Of a stretch of 34,403 bases of DNA, positions 1-7,336 are shown in pieces (position 1 is the first letter of the stretch; each line of letters starts with the position of its first letter). The notes under the pieces are model-generated. The model had not been told where the DNA came from, did no database searches, and saw nothing but the letters and a program-made list of their open reading frames with translations. The stretch is from Clostridia bacterium (lineage in GTDB: Bacteria; Bacillota_A; Clostridia; Oscillospirales; CAG-272), in NCBI GenBank assembly GCA_017462125.1, contig JAFTRQ010000145.1, positions 1-34,403 of the forward strand. The letters are read 5' to 3'. The translations under genes were made by a program, and so were the position numbers.

Positions 1-31
1 ACGCTGGCAGAGGTCGAAAAAGGTAGGTATA

Positions 32-90
32 TTTTTCGTTCTTACATTCGTAGCCGTACGAGGGTACGGCAGAGTGTAAGAACGGAAAAA
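32..90. other. Long imperfect hairpin at window edge
   Basis: The outer arms are 32-46 and 75-90, with a one-base bulge, and the inner arms are 53-59 and 64-70 (gccgtac/gtacggc) around a GAGG loop. The A and T runs at the outer ends would let either strand form a terminator-like stem. The gene it serves would lie mostly left of the window, so its role cannot be decided here. Confidence 0.5.
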
Positions 91-96
91 GCAAGA

Positions 97-131
97 AATC
101 CCAAGGCGCTTTCGATGAGTGCCTTGGGATT
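97..131. terminator. Hairpin, possible second terminator
   Basis: An 11-bp perfect stem (97-107 with 121-131, aatcccaaggc) closes a 13-base loop. Read on the minus strand it is followed by a T-rich stretch (tttcttgcttttt), which suits a terminator. It would be a back-up to the stem at 211-240 for the minus-strand operon. No T-run follows it on the plus strand. Confidence 0.45.
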
Positions 132-210
132 CATTATATATCACAATTTTAAAATCGCTCTCGCCCTTTTCTTTTCCTTCTTGCGTTATAACAGCTTTTT
201 CGATAGTCTG

Positions 211-240
211 AAAGAACCCCCGAGTTGTCGGGGGTTCTTT
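211..240 (-). terminator. Rho-independent terminator of the udp operon
   Basis: A perfect 11-bp stem, aaagaaccccc (211-221) with gggggttcttt (230-240), closes an 8-base loop. It lies 20 bases after the stop codon of the sugar isomerase gene, the last gene of the minus-strand operon. The A/T ends of the stem let it work from both sides. Confidence 0.85.
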
Positions 241-259
241 ATGTCTTTGTAAAGCAGGA

Positions 260-1087
260 TTATAAGGACGCAAAATACTCTCTCATCTTCACGCCTCGTC
301 TGTAAAGCTCCTCTAAGATGGCGTCTCTGTCCTCGTCCTTGGCTTCAAGCGACTGATGATGTGCTTCCAGCACCATTTCTCCCTTGTACCCGATTTGGTG
401 CAGGACATCTAAAAATTCCTTCCAATCAATATCGCCGTCGCCGGGAAGCAGATGCTCGTCGGCATAGGTACCGTGGTTGTCCTGAATGTGCAGAGAAATG
501 GGAAGAATCTTGCACTTGAGCAGCTCACGACAGCTCAGATGGTGAACGTTGGCGTGACCTGTATCGTAACACCAGCCGAAGAAAGGAGAATTGACTTCTT
601 CTGCAAGGGCAGAGATCGCGGTTGCCTTGATGGACGAGCCCCAAAGGATGTTTTCCGAGAGGATAATCACTCCCTGCTTTTCGGCGTATTCCAACAAAGG
701 CTTGATCGCTTCGGCATTGACCTTGATAAACTCCTCGTCGTCCATGATAAAGCTTTCGTCAGCGTGCTTGTAGATCGGGTGTACCACGCAATATTTTGCA
801 CCCAGCACGCGGCAGACGTCAAAGCATCGGTAGGTCAGCATATGTCTTGAAGCGGCATCGCCCCAAGCGTGAGAGTGGGTATAGTAAACGCCGTTTTTCT
901 CACCAAGCTCACGAAGGCTGTTTGCCCAAGCCTCCCAGTCGTTGCTTCCAAAGGGGCAATTTTTGTCGCCTGCGCAGTAATCCATAGCGAGATCGAGATG
1001 GGTAAAGCCCGCCTTGTTTAATCTGATCAGCGCCTTGTCGCAGGGGTAATCGAAGGGGAATACACTGGTCGTTGTCACAATATTCAT
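260..1087 (-). CDS. Sugar phosphate isomerase/epimerase (xylose isomerase-like TIM barrel)
   Basis: This 275-residue protein belongs to the AP_endonuc_2/xylose isomerase-like TIM barrel family, whose members isomerise or epimerise sugars and inositol derivatives using a divalent metal. The expected metal ligands are visible: Glu145 in LSEN, Asp175 and His178 in DTGH, His200 and Asp203 in HIQDNHG, and Glu241 in VLEAH. Length is normal for the family. It is cytosolic, with no signal peptide. The start at 1087 has an AAGGAG site 11 bases upstream. It is the last of three co-directional genes, 15 bases after the lysine-rich gene, so it is co-transcribed with udp. Together with a nucleoside phosphorylase it could handle a released (deoxy)ribose sugar, but the substrate cannot be read from the sequence. 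Confidence 0.88.
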   Translation of the reverse strand: MNIVTTTSVFPFDYPCDKALIRLNKAGFTHLDLAMDYCAGDKNCPFGSNDWEAWANSLRELGEKNGVYYTHSHAWGDAASRHMLTYRCFDVCRVLGAKYCVVHPIYKHADESFIMDDEEFIKVNAEAIKPLLEYAEKQGVIILSENILWGSSIKATAISALAEEVNSPFFGWCYDTGHANVHHLSCRELLKCKILPISLHIQDNHGTYADEHLLPGDGDIDWKEFLDVLHQIGYKGEMVLEAHHQSLEAKDEDRDAILEELYRRGVKMREYFASL

Positions 1088-1102
1088 AGAAGAGAGCTCC
1101 TT

Positions 1103-1411
1103 TTATTTTTTCTTTTTAGGCTTGTAGCGCTTCATAGGCTTTTCAACCTTTTGCTTTTTCTGACCCTTCAGGATCAGCGTGCCGGTCTTTTTGTCTACCT
1201 TGCCAAGCTTTTTGACCTTCTTTTTCTTCTTTTTCTTCGCTTTTTTCAAGATCTGATTGATCTGTGCAAGCTTTACCGAGATTCGCTCGGCTGTATTCAG
1301 AATGTTATAGATCCTCGTCTCAACATCGACCTTTTCCTTTTTTTCGGGAGCACATTCGCCCTCCTTACAGCAGGGGCAGTCGGCGCAATTCATATTTTTA
1401 TTCTTTTTCAT
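1103..1411 (-). CDS. Small lysine-rich protein with N-terminal cysteine cluster
   Basis: This 102-residue protein is not assigned to a family. It begins with a cysteine cluster (Cys9, 12, 14, 15 and 20 in [12 protein letters not shown]), which could bind a metal. A short predicted helix (about 30-55) follows, then a strongly basic tail with a run of seven lysines and a KPKKKK end. The tail suggests nucleic acid or membrane-surface binding, which is only inference. The start codon overlaps the udp stop codon by four bases (ATGA), so translation is probably coupled. The lysine codons make a purine-rich coding strand, but it stays open at operon-like spacing on both sides, which supports a real gene. 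Confidence 0.7.
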   Translation of the reverse strand: MKKNKNMNCADCPCCKEGECAPEKKEKVDVETRIYNILNTAERISVKLAQINQILKKAKKKKKKKVKKLGKVDKKTGTLILKGQKKQKVEKPMKRYKPKKKK

Positions 1412-2184
1412 AGCGTTTTATCCTTTCGTATCAGCTTTCTGAGAGCCTCGATCGCAATTTTAATGGCATCCGACGTGTCGTGATGCTCATCCTTGTCGGT
1501 GTCAAGTCCCGCGTTGGCGCGCTCCTGATTCCAAACCGAGGAAAATACCGCGCCACACCGCACACCAAGGAAGGATGCCACGGTGAAGAGCGTGCCCGAT
1601 TCCATTTCGCTTGCAAGCACGCCAAGCCGCTTCCAAGCCTCCCATTTCGCGAGCAGATCGCCTGCTGTGGGCATCCGCTCGGGGGAATGCTGACCGTAAA
1701 AGGAATCCTTCGCCTGCACCACGCCCGTGTGGTTGGGAATGTTGAGCTCTTTTGCCGCCTCGCGGAGTGCGATCATCACCTCGGGGTCGCTAACGGCAGG
1801 GAATTCAATGGGGGCATACTCGCGAGACGTGCCATCCTGTCTGACCGCGCCGCTTGCGATCACCGCATCGCCTGCCTTGACCGAAAGCGCAATACCGCCG
1901 CAGGTACCTACACGTATAAAGGTGTGAACGCCGCACTTTACAAGCTCCTCCATAGCGATGGCTGCAGAGGGACCGCCAATACCCGTTGAGCATACCGAAA
2001 CGGGCTCACCGTCGATCTTGCCGTTCCAAATCGTGTATTCGCGGTTTTGCGAGACGAAATAAGGCTCGTCAAAGTACGTCGCGATCTTTTCGCAACGCCC
2101 CGGGTCGCCGGGGAGAATGCAGTATTTGCCAACGTCACCCTCGGCAACGTTGATGTGATACTGTTTTTCGTGAGAGGATAACAT
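1408..2184 (-). CDS. udp: Uridine phosphorylase (nucleoside phosphorylase family)
   Basis: This 258-residue protein catalyses phosphorolysis of uridine (and perhaps other nucleosides) to base plus ribose-1-phosphate in pyrimidine salvage. It aligns well by eye with E. coli Udp. GDPGR (26-30) binds phosphate, CSTGIGGPS (65-73) and RVGTCGG (91-97) are PNP/UDP family signatures, and EMES (193-196) contacts the ribose. Length matches the family (about 253). The start at 2184 has GGAGGT seven bases upstream, and a sigma-A promoter lies at 2218-2246. It is the first gene of a three-gene minus-strand operon with the lysine-rich protein and the TIM-barrel isomerase. Fine specificity (uridine against purine nucleosides) is likely but not proven. 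Confidence 0.9.
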   Translation of the reverse strand: MLSSHEKQYHINVAEGDVGKYCILPGDPGRCEKIATYFDEPYFVSQNREYTIWNGKIDGEPVSVCSTGIGGPSAAIAMEELVKCGVHTFIRVGTCGGIALSVKAGDAVIASGAVRQDGTSREYAPIEFPAVSDPEVMIALREAAKELNIPNHTGVVQAKDSFYGQHSPERMPTAGDLLAKWEAWKRLGVLASEMESGTLFTVASFLGVRCGAVFSSVWNQERANAGLDTDKDEHHDTSDAIKIAIEALRKLIRKDKTL

Positions 2185-2217
2185 AATGACCTCCGAATTA
2201 CTTGGTTTCTAAGTTAT

Positions 2218-2246
2218 AGTATAACACAAAGAAGTCTGTTTTTCAA
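2218..2246 (-). promoter_or_regulatory. Sigma-A promoter for udp operon
   Basis: On the minus strand TTGAAA (2241-2246) and TATACT (2218-2223) are separated by 17 bases. They lie 34 bases before the udp start codon. Confidence 0.75.
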
Positions 2247-2275
2247 GAGCTTTTTGTCAATTGTCTTTGTTTGCT

Positions 2276-2304
2276 TTGACCAAATATTCATCTATAAGTA
2301 TTAT
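2276..2304 (+). promoter_or_regulatory. Sigma-A-like promoter upstream of spoVAD
   Basis: TTGACC (2276-2281) and TATTAT (2299-2304) are 17 bases apart, about 120 bases upstream of spoVAD. A vegetative promoter would be unusual for this forespore operon, so it may be a chance match in AT-rich DNA. Confidence 0.4.
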
Positions 2305-2367
2305 ACCACATTTTGAAACCCTTGTCAACATTGGGAAATGCGGGTACGCGAGGTCGGAATTTCATAT

Positions 2368-2396
2368 GCATACTTCCAATCGGTTGGCAAATACTA
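2368..2396 (+). promoter_or_regulatory. Putative sigma-G (forespore) promoter for spoVAD-spoVAE
   Basis: GCATA (2368-2372) and AATACTA (2390-2396) are 17 bases apart. They resemble the sigma-G/sigma-F pattern (GNATR, about 18 bases, CATNNTA). spoVA operons are sigma-G dependent in Bacillus. The -10 box lies only 16 bases before the ribosome binding site, giving a very short leader. Confidence 0.5.
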
Positions 2397-2424
2397 ATGT
2401 TGAAAAATTTGTGGAGGTGGAAAA

Positions 2425-3417
2425 ATGGCAGAGGGAATCATCAAGCTTGATGCATCGTTTATATCCGCGGGCAATGCCGTTGGGAAGAAGGAATCCGAAG
2501 GCCCCTTAGGGCCGCTCTTTGATATTCGCGACGAGGACGACCGCTTTGGAAAGGATACCTGGGAAAAGGCTGAAAGCGAGATGCAGCGTCTCGCCTTCAA
2601 TATGGCTTTGAAGAAGGCGGGGCTTGGCTTTGATGACGTGGGTGCGCTCTTCGCAGGCGATCTGCTCAACCAATGCGTAGGCTCGTCATACGGTCTGCTT
2701 GGCTGTATGATCCCGTATTTCGGGCTTTACGGTGCTTGCTCTACCTGCGCGGAGGGAATTATGCTGGCATCGGTTATGACAACGCATAGGATCTTTGCGC
2801 GGTGTGCGGCGGTTACCAGCTCTCATAACTGCGCCGCTGAAAGACAGTACCGCACTCCCATTGAGTACGGCGCGCAAAGAGCACCCACCGCCCAATGGAC
2901 GGTGACGGGCTCGGGTGCGTTTCTTATTGGTGATAGTCAGGCGGGCAGAGTTAAGATTTGCGCGGGAATGCCCGGACGTGTCATCGATAAGGGGATCAAC
3001 GACGCCGCCAATATGGGCGCGGCGATGGCTCCTGCCATCTGCGACCTGTTTTGCCGTTATTTTTCCGAGAGCGAGACCTGCCCCGAGGATTACGATCTGA
3101 TCCTGACGGGGGATCTGGGATATGAGGGCGCGTCGATCTTACGCGAGCTTTTGCATATAGAAGGCTATGAAATGGGGCAGAATTACACTGATTGCGGTAT
3201 TCTGATCTTTGATAAGAGTACTCAGGATACCCACGCGGGCGGATCGGGCTGCGGTTGTGCGGCAAGCGTTCTTTCAGCGTACGTCATTCCGGAAATGGAG
3301 AAGGGGAGATTCAAAAAGGTTCTGTTTGTGGCTTCGGGCGCGATGATGAGCCCCGACAGCATCAAGCAGGGGCAGAGTATCCCCGCTGTAGGCCATCTGC
3401 TGCTGTTCAAAGCTTGA
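2425..3417 (+). CDS. spoVAD: Stage V sporulation protein AD
   Basis: SpoVAD is the dipicolinic acid-binding subunit of the SpoVA channel that moves DPA into the forespore and out on germination. The 330-residue product has the family's usual length (about 335-340) and thiolase-like fold motifs: AGDLLNQ (77-83), YGACSTCAEG (102-111), and a C-terminal GGSGCGCAAS stretch followed by SGAMMSPDS and GHLLL. No membrane segment is expected, and the protein acts at the inner forespore membrane with other SpoVA proteins. A GGAGGTGG site at 2413-2420 fixes the start. spoVAE follows after 116 bases. Unusually, spoVAC does not precede it; the upstream gene is the divergent udp. Confidence 0.95.
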   Translation: MAEGIIKLDASFISAGNAVGKKESEGPLGPLFDIRDEDDRFGKDTWEKAESEMQRLAFNMALKKAGLGFDDVGALFAGDLLNQCVGSSYGLLGCMIPYFGLYGACSTCAEGIMLASVMTTHRIFARCAAVTSSHNCAAERQYRTPIEYGAQRAPTAQWTVTGSGAFLIGDSQAGRVKICAGMPGRVIDKGINDAANMGAAMAPAICDLFCRYFSESETCPEDYDLILTGDLGYEGASILRELLHIEGYEMGQNYTDCGILIFDKSTQDTHAGGSGCGCAASVLSAYVIPEMEKGRFKKVLFVASGAMMSPDSIKQGQSIPAVGHLLLFKA

Positions 3418-3533
3418 AAGCACAGAAGTGGTGAATGAGTGGGAAAAATATCTTGCAAGTGACGAGTATTATTGCGAGAGTGGTGAGTGAACCCACAAAT
3501 AATGGTGAAATTAAAAAACAGAGGAGAATAAAA

Positions 3534-3902
3534 ATGGACGTTGTTTTACAGCTTGTACGCGCGTTTATCGTGGGCGGAGCACTTTGCGTTATCGCGCAGA
3601 TCCTCATCGACAAAACAAAGCTGACCCCCGCACGGATTCTGGTCACCTTCGTGGTCGCAGGCGTTGCGCTTGGTGCGATGGGAGTCTATAAGCCGCTTGT
3701 GGATTTTGCGGGGGCGGGCGCCACGGTCCCCTTGACGGGCTTCGGATATTTGATCAGCGAGGGCGTGCGGGAGGCGGTGGATAAGCAGGGACTCCTCGGC
3801 GCGCTGACAGGCGGCTTGACCGCCGCCGCAGGCGGTATCGCCGCCGCGCTGGTCTTCGGCTACCTTGCCGCCGTTGCCTTTAAGGGGAAGAGAAGAGGGT
3901 AG
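3534..3902 (+). CDS. spoVAE: Stage V sporulation protein AE (SpoVAEb type)
   Basis: This is the small membrane subunit of the SpoVA DPA channel, family SpoVAC/SpoVAEb. The 122-residue protein is mostly hydrophobic, with about four membrane segments, and carries the family hallmarks AQILIDKTKLTPARILV near the N-terminus and a central FAGAGATVPLTGFGY. The frame stays open upstream to 3435, but the start at 3534 is chosen because GAGGAG lies just before it (3521-3526) and the protein then begins like known SpoVAEb proteins (about 116 residues). It is co-transcribed with spoVAD. The ending KGKRRG is a normal basic cytosolic tail. Confidence 0.93.
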   Translation: MDVVLQLVRAFIVGGALCVIAQILIDKTKLTPARILVTFVVAGVALGAMGVYKPLVDFAGAGATVPLTGFGYLISEGVREAVDKQGLLGALTGGLTAAAGGIAAALVFGYLAAVAFKGKRRG

Positions 3903-3938
3903 TTTTTACAAAAAATTCATATATACGCACGGTGCCTA

Positions 3939-3947
3939 TGCTATAAT
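3939..3947 (+). promoter_or_regulatory. Extended -10 promoter candidate
   Basis: TGCTATAAT is a perfect extended -10 element. No convincing -35 box lies 16-18 bases upstream. Transcription would start near 3954 and meet the terminator at 4057-4090, giving an RNA of roughly 135 bases. Confidence 0.45.
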
Positions 3948-3971
3948 AAAAGCAGGAAGCCGTGCGCATTT

Positions 3972-4052
3972 GTGTTGCCATGCGGTTTCGAAAACGGTGA
4001 AACCGGTATCGAAACCGTCATCTGCTCCGATGGAACTGTTACCTTGAATTGA
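3972..4052 (+). CDS. Possible 26-residue small protein (uncertain)
   Basis: This is a short frame with a GTG start (TTG is the next codon), preceded by AGGAAG at 3954-3959. It ends with TGA five bases before the strong terminator stem. The predicted product ends in IETVICSDGTVTLN, with two cysteines and an amphipathic, beta-hairpin-like character. It is in the same frame as spoVAE, separated by the spoVAE TAG at 3900-3902 and 23 sense codons. No family is recognised. It may equally be a gene remnant or part of a non-coding RNA. Confidence 0.2.
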   Translation: MLPCGFENGETGIETVICSDGTVTLN

Positions 4053-4056
4053 GTTT

Positions 4057-4090
4057 CATCCCCCCAAAGCGCTTGCGCTTTGGGGGGATG
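4057..4090. terminator. Strong terminator after spoVA region
   Basis: A stem of at least 14 bp (catccccccaaagc at 4057-4070 with its complement at 4077-4090) has a tight loop, followed by ttcttt. It closes the spoVAD-spoVAE transcript and the small unit at 3939-4052. Confidence 0.75.
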
Positions 4091-4106
4091 TTCTTTGAGG
4101 AATGAC

Positions 4107-4135
4107 TTGACTTTTTTAAAAATTTGCAGTATAAT
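4107..4135 (+). promoter_or_regulatory. Sigma-A promoter for the repeat-rich surface protein
   Basis: TTGACT (4107-4112) and TATAAT (4130-4135) are 17 bases apart. The start codon at 4177 lies 41 bases downstream, with GAAGGAG in front of it. Confidence 0.8.
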
Positions 4136-4176
4136 TAGAAATGCATTTATCATAATCAAACAAGAAGGAGAGAAAA

Positions 4177-7100
4177 ATGATTGCAACAAACAAAGCGATA
4201 AGAATCATAATATTAATTGTAATTGTGGTATGCTTATTTGCAGGTGTTGTGTGTCTTTCGATATTTTTAAAGCATAACGGCAGTGAGAGTACACAGACCG
4301 AGACAATAATTGAAACAAAGACAGAAACAGAAACTGAGACTGAGACGGAAACGGAAACTGTGACTGAGACGGAAACTGTGACTGAGACGGAAACGGAAAC
4401 AGAAACTGAGACTGAGACGGAAACTGTGACTGAGACGGAAACGGAAACGGAAACGGAAACGGAAACAGAAACTGAGACTGAGACGGAAACTGTGACTGAG
4501 ACGGAAACTGAAACCGAGACAGAAACTGTGACTGAGACGGAAACTGAAACCGAGACAGAAACTGTGACTGAGATGGAAACGGAAACAGAAACCGAGACAG
4601 AAACTGTGACTGAGACGGAAACAGAAACCGAGACGGAAACTGTGACTGAGACAGAAACGGAAACGGAAACGGAAACAGAAACCGAGACAGAAACTGTGAC
4701 TGAGACGGAAACGGAAACCGAAACAGAAACAGAAACTGAGACTGAAACGGAAACTGAATGTGTTCATGAAAATAAGGAACAACTCGCAGAGATAGTTCCT
4801 ACATGTACTGAATCAGGATTGAGCGCGGGGGAGAAGTGCATTGACTGCGGAGAAGTTCTTGTAATGCAAGAAGAAGCACCTGCAAACGGACATAGCGAGG
4901 TGAACCACGACGCACAAACACCCACATGTACCGAAATCGGTTGGGATGCATACGTAACTTGCGAGAATTGCGACTATACGACCTACGCTGAAAAGTCCGC
5001 AAACGGACACAGCGAAGTGAATCACGAAGCAAAGGCTCCCACCTGCACCGAAATCGGTTGGGACGCATACGTGACTTGCGAGAATTGCGACTATACAACC
5101 TATGCAGAAAAGGCGGCAAACGGACACAGCGAGGTCGAGCATGATGCGCAAGCTCCCACATGTACCGAAATCGGTTGGGATGCATACGTGACTTGCGAGA
5201 ATTGTAATTATACAACTTACGCTGAAAAGTCCGCAAACGGACATAGCGAGGTCGAGCATGATGCGCAAGCTCCCACATGTACCGAGATCGGCTGGGATAC
5301 ATACGTAACTTGTGAAAACTGTGACTATACCACCTATGCTGAAAAGCCCGCAAACGGACACAGTGAAGTAATCGATGAAGCTGTTGAGCATACTTGTACC
5401 GAAACTGGCTTGACCGAAGGAAAGCACTGCTCCGTATGTAACGAGGTTCTCGTTGCGCAGACCGTAGTTAATGCAACCGGACATACTTCAGGAGACGTTG
5501 TAGTTGAAAACAACAAGGCTCCCACCTGCGGCGAGGTCGGCTCGTATGATAACGTGTCCTACTGCACGGTATGCGGGGAAGAAACAAGTCGCGAGATTAT
5601 GACTGTTGATGCTACCGGCAATCATATCTCCGGCCCTGCTGTTGTAGAAAACGAAAAGTCTGCAACCTGCACCGCAGACGGCTCTTATGAAGATGTTGTT
5701 TACTGTGCTGTTTGTCAGGCAGAGATCAGCCGAGAGACTGTGACTTCTCCCGCAACAGGGCACACTTACGGCACTCCGACATTTAATTGGGTGACCTACG
5801 ATGTATGTATCGCGCGAATAGCCTGTAGCTGTGGTGCTACCGAGGGGCTCGCTGTAAGCATTACCTCTGAGATCACTACTCAGGCGACTTGCACGGAGCA
5901 GGGAGTGAAGACCTATACTGCATTCGCAAACGGCCCTGATCCGAGCGATCCCAATACCACAAGAAGATACACCGATTCAATAACCGAAACTCTTGCTGCT
6001 CTTGGACACAGCGAAGTGAGCCACGAGGCTAAGGCTCCTACCGAAACAGAGGTTGGTTGGGATGCATACGTGACTTGTGAGAATTGTGATTATACAACTT
6101 ATGTTGAGATTCCGGCAACCGGAGCATATACAGAAGGTCTTGCTTTTGCTCTTAACTATAATGAAACCGCATACAAAGTAACCAAATATACAGGATCTGC
6201 AACAGATGTGGTTGTTCCTGTTACTTATGAAGGAAAGCCTGTTACGGATATTAACCCTTCAGCATTTGAGGGGTGCAGTGCTATTACAAGTGTATCGCTT
6301 CCTTACGGCATTCAGTATATTGGGGACGCTGCATTTAAAAATTGTACAAGCCTTGAAAGAATCAATATTCCTGAGACGGTTAAATCCTTCGGCTCTGAGG
6401 CGTTTTATAATTGTAAGAGTTTGTCAAGCATTTCGATTCCCGAGGGAATTACATATATAAATTCGTATACATTCTATAATTGTAAGAATCTAAGCAATGT
6501 CATTATTCCTTCAACAATGTCGACTATAGGGAGGTATGCATTTTATCAGTGTTTGAGTATGACTGATATTACAATACCCGACAGCGTCATACAAATTGGT
6601 GATTATGCGTTTGAATACTCTAACTTGGCAAGTGTTACATTTGGAAAGGGTATTAAGAGCATTGGAAGCTATGCTTTTTGTGGCTGTACAAAGCTTGAGC
6701 GTGTTGTGCTTCCGGATAGTGTTCAAAGTATTGGTGATTGCGCATTTTACAGATGTTCTAGTATTACTGAATTTGTTGTAGATGAAAACAACCTTTATTA
6801 TGCATCGAAGGATGGCAATTTGTATAGCGATGATGAGAGCGTATTTTTGTTGTATGCTTATGGAAAGACTGATAGCAGCTTCAGTATCCCCGAGGGTGTT
6901 GTGAAGATCGGAAAAGCGGCATTTGCAAGTTCTGCAAATCTTTCACAAATCAGCATACCAGGCAGTGTGGAGATAATTGGAGATTCTGCCTTCTATGATT
7001 GTAGGCAGCTGGTCGGTATTTCTTTACCCAATAGTATTAAAACTATTGAGCAGTATGCATTTAGCGAATGTAAGTTTACTAGTATCAGTATTCCAACCGG

Positions 7101-7323
7101 TGTAACTTCTGTAGATGCTTATGCATTTAATTATTGCAATATGCTTGAAAGTGTTGTCATACCGTCTAGTGTAATGAACATTGGGAACGGTGCATTCGGT
7201 TACTGTTCAAAGCTTAAAACTGTCAATTTCACTGGAACAGAAATGCAATGGAATGCAATCACAATAGGCAGTAGTAACGATCCCCTCACCTCCGCCACCA
7301 TCAACTACAACTACGTTCCGTAA
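4177..7323 (+). CDS. Membrane-anchored surface protein with Glu-Thr stalk, Cys-rich modules and BspA-type LRR domain
   Basis: This 1048-residue protein has four parts. Residues 9-31 are one hydrophobic helix, with no clear cleavage site or lipobox, so it probably stays as an N-terminal membrane anchor. Residues about 40-194 are an almost pure Glu-Thr dipeptide stretch interrupted by Val-Thr. Residues about 195-640 are Cys-rich modules (CTE..G....V.C..C), four of which are near-identical 39-residue repeats. Residues about 653-1045 are BspA/LRR_5 leucine-rich repeats, each with a pattern like SIPEGI..I...AF..C. There is no LPXTG or SLH anchor. BspA-type LRR domains bind host or bacterial surfaces in characterised proteins; the acidic stalk likely spaces this domain from the membrane. 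The LRR part is AT-richer than flanking genes. Target and function are unknown. Confidence 0.85.
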   Translation: MIATNKAIRIIILIVIVVCLFAGVVCLSIFLKHNGSESTQTETIIETKTETETETETETETVTETETVTETETETETETETETVTETETETETETETETETETETVTETETETETETVTETETETETETVTEMETETETETETVTETETETETETVTETETETETETETETETVTETETETETETETETETETECVHENKEQLAEIVPTCTESGLSAGEKCIDCGEVLVMQEEAPANGHSEVNHDAQTPTCTEIGWDAYVTCENCDYTTYAEKSANGHSEVNHEAKAPTCTEIGWDAYVTCENCDYTTYAEKAANGHSEVEHDAQAPTCTEIGWDAYVTCENCNYTTYAEKSANGHSEVEHDAQAPTCTEIGWDTYVTCENCDYTTYAEKPANGHSEVIDEAVEHTCTETGLTEGKHCSVCNEVLVAQTVVNATGHTSGDVVVENNKAPTCGEVGSYDNVSYCTVCGEETSREIMTVDATGNHISGPAVVENEKSATCTADGSYEDVVYCAVCQAEISRETVTSPATGHTYGTPTFNWVTYDVCIARIACSCGATEGLAVSITSEITTQATCTEQGVKTYTAFANGPDPSDPNTTRRYTDSITETLAALGHSEVSHEAKAPTETEVGWDAYVTCENCDYTTYVEIPATGAYTEGLAFALNYNETAYKVTKYTGSATDVVVPVTYEGKPVTDINPSAFEGCSAITSVSLPYGIQYIGDAAFKNCTSLERINIPETVKSFGSEAFYNCKSLSSISIPEGITYINSYTFYNCKNLSNVIIPSTMSTIGRYAFYQCLSMTDITIPDSVIQIGDYAFEYSNLASVTFGKGIKSIGSYAFCGCTKLERVVLPDSVQSIGDCAFYRCSSITEFVVDENNLYYASKDGNLYSDDESVFLLYAYGKTDSSFSIPEGVVKIGKAAFASSANLSQISIPGSVEIIGDSAFYDCRQLVGISLPNSIKTIEQYAFSECKFTSISIPTGVTSVDAYAFNYCNMLESVVIPSSVMNIGNGAFGYCSKLKTVNFTGTEMQWNAITIGSSNDPLTSATINYNYVP
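4297..4758 (+). repeat. Coding hexanucleotide microsatellite (Glu-Thr stalk)
   Basis: About 77 tandem copies of a degenerate six-base unit GARACN encode Glu-Thr. A higher-order unit of 36 bases is visible around 4482-4560, where GTG replaces GAG once per 12 residues. Unit length is a multiple of three, so slippage would change stalk length without breaking the frame. The mirror frame on the minus strand is open only as a by-product. Confidence 0.95.
4882..5349 (+). repeat. Four tandem 117-bp coding repeats
   Basis: Units begin at 4882, 4999, 5116 and 5233, each with gcaaacgga, exactly 117 bases apart; a diverged fifth starts at 5350. Each encodes a 39-residue module of the form NGHSEV.H.A..PTCTEIGWD then AYVTCENCDYTTYAEK. 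The DNA is nearly identical between copies, which shows recent duplication or gene conversion. A further diverged copy of the module lies near 6000-6115. Confidence 0.95.
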
Positions 7324-7336
7324 CGTAGGAATTCAG

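Noticed and set aside
1..252. Open plus-strand frame of 83 codons from the first base
   Set aside because: It runs through three hairpins including a clear terminator, and its product shows no domain. The openness is by chance.
4267..4782. 171-codon minus-strand frame rich in Phe, Arg and Ser
   Set aside because: It is only the reverse reading of the Glu-Thr microsatellite.
4882..5349. Regular 117-base repeats considered as a CRISPR array
   Set aside because: Units are contiguous, code in frame and have no unique spacers.
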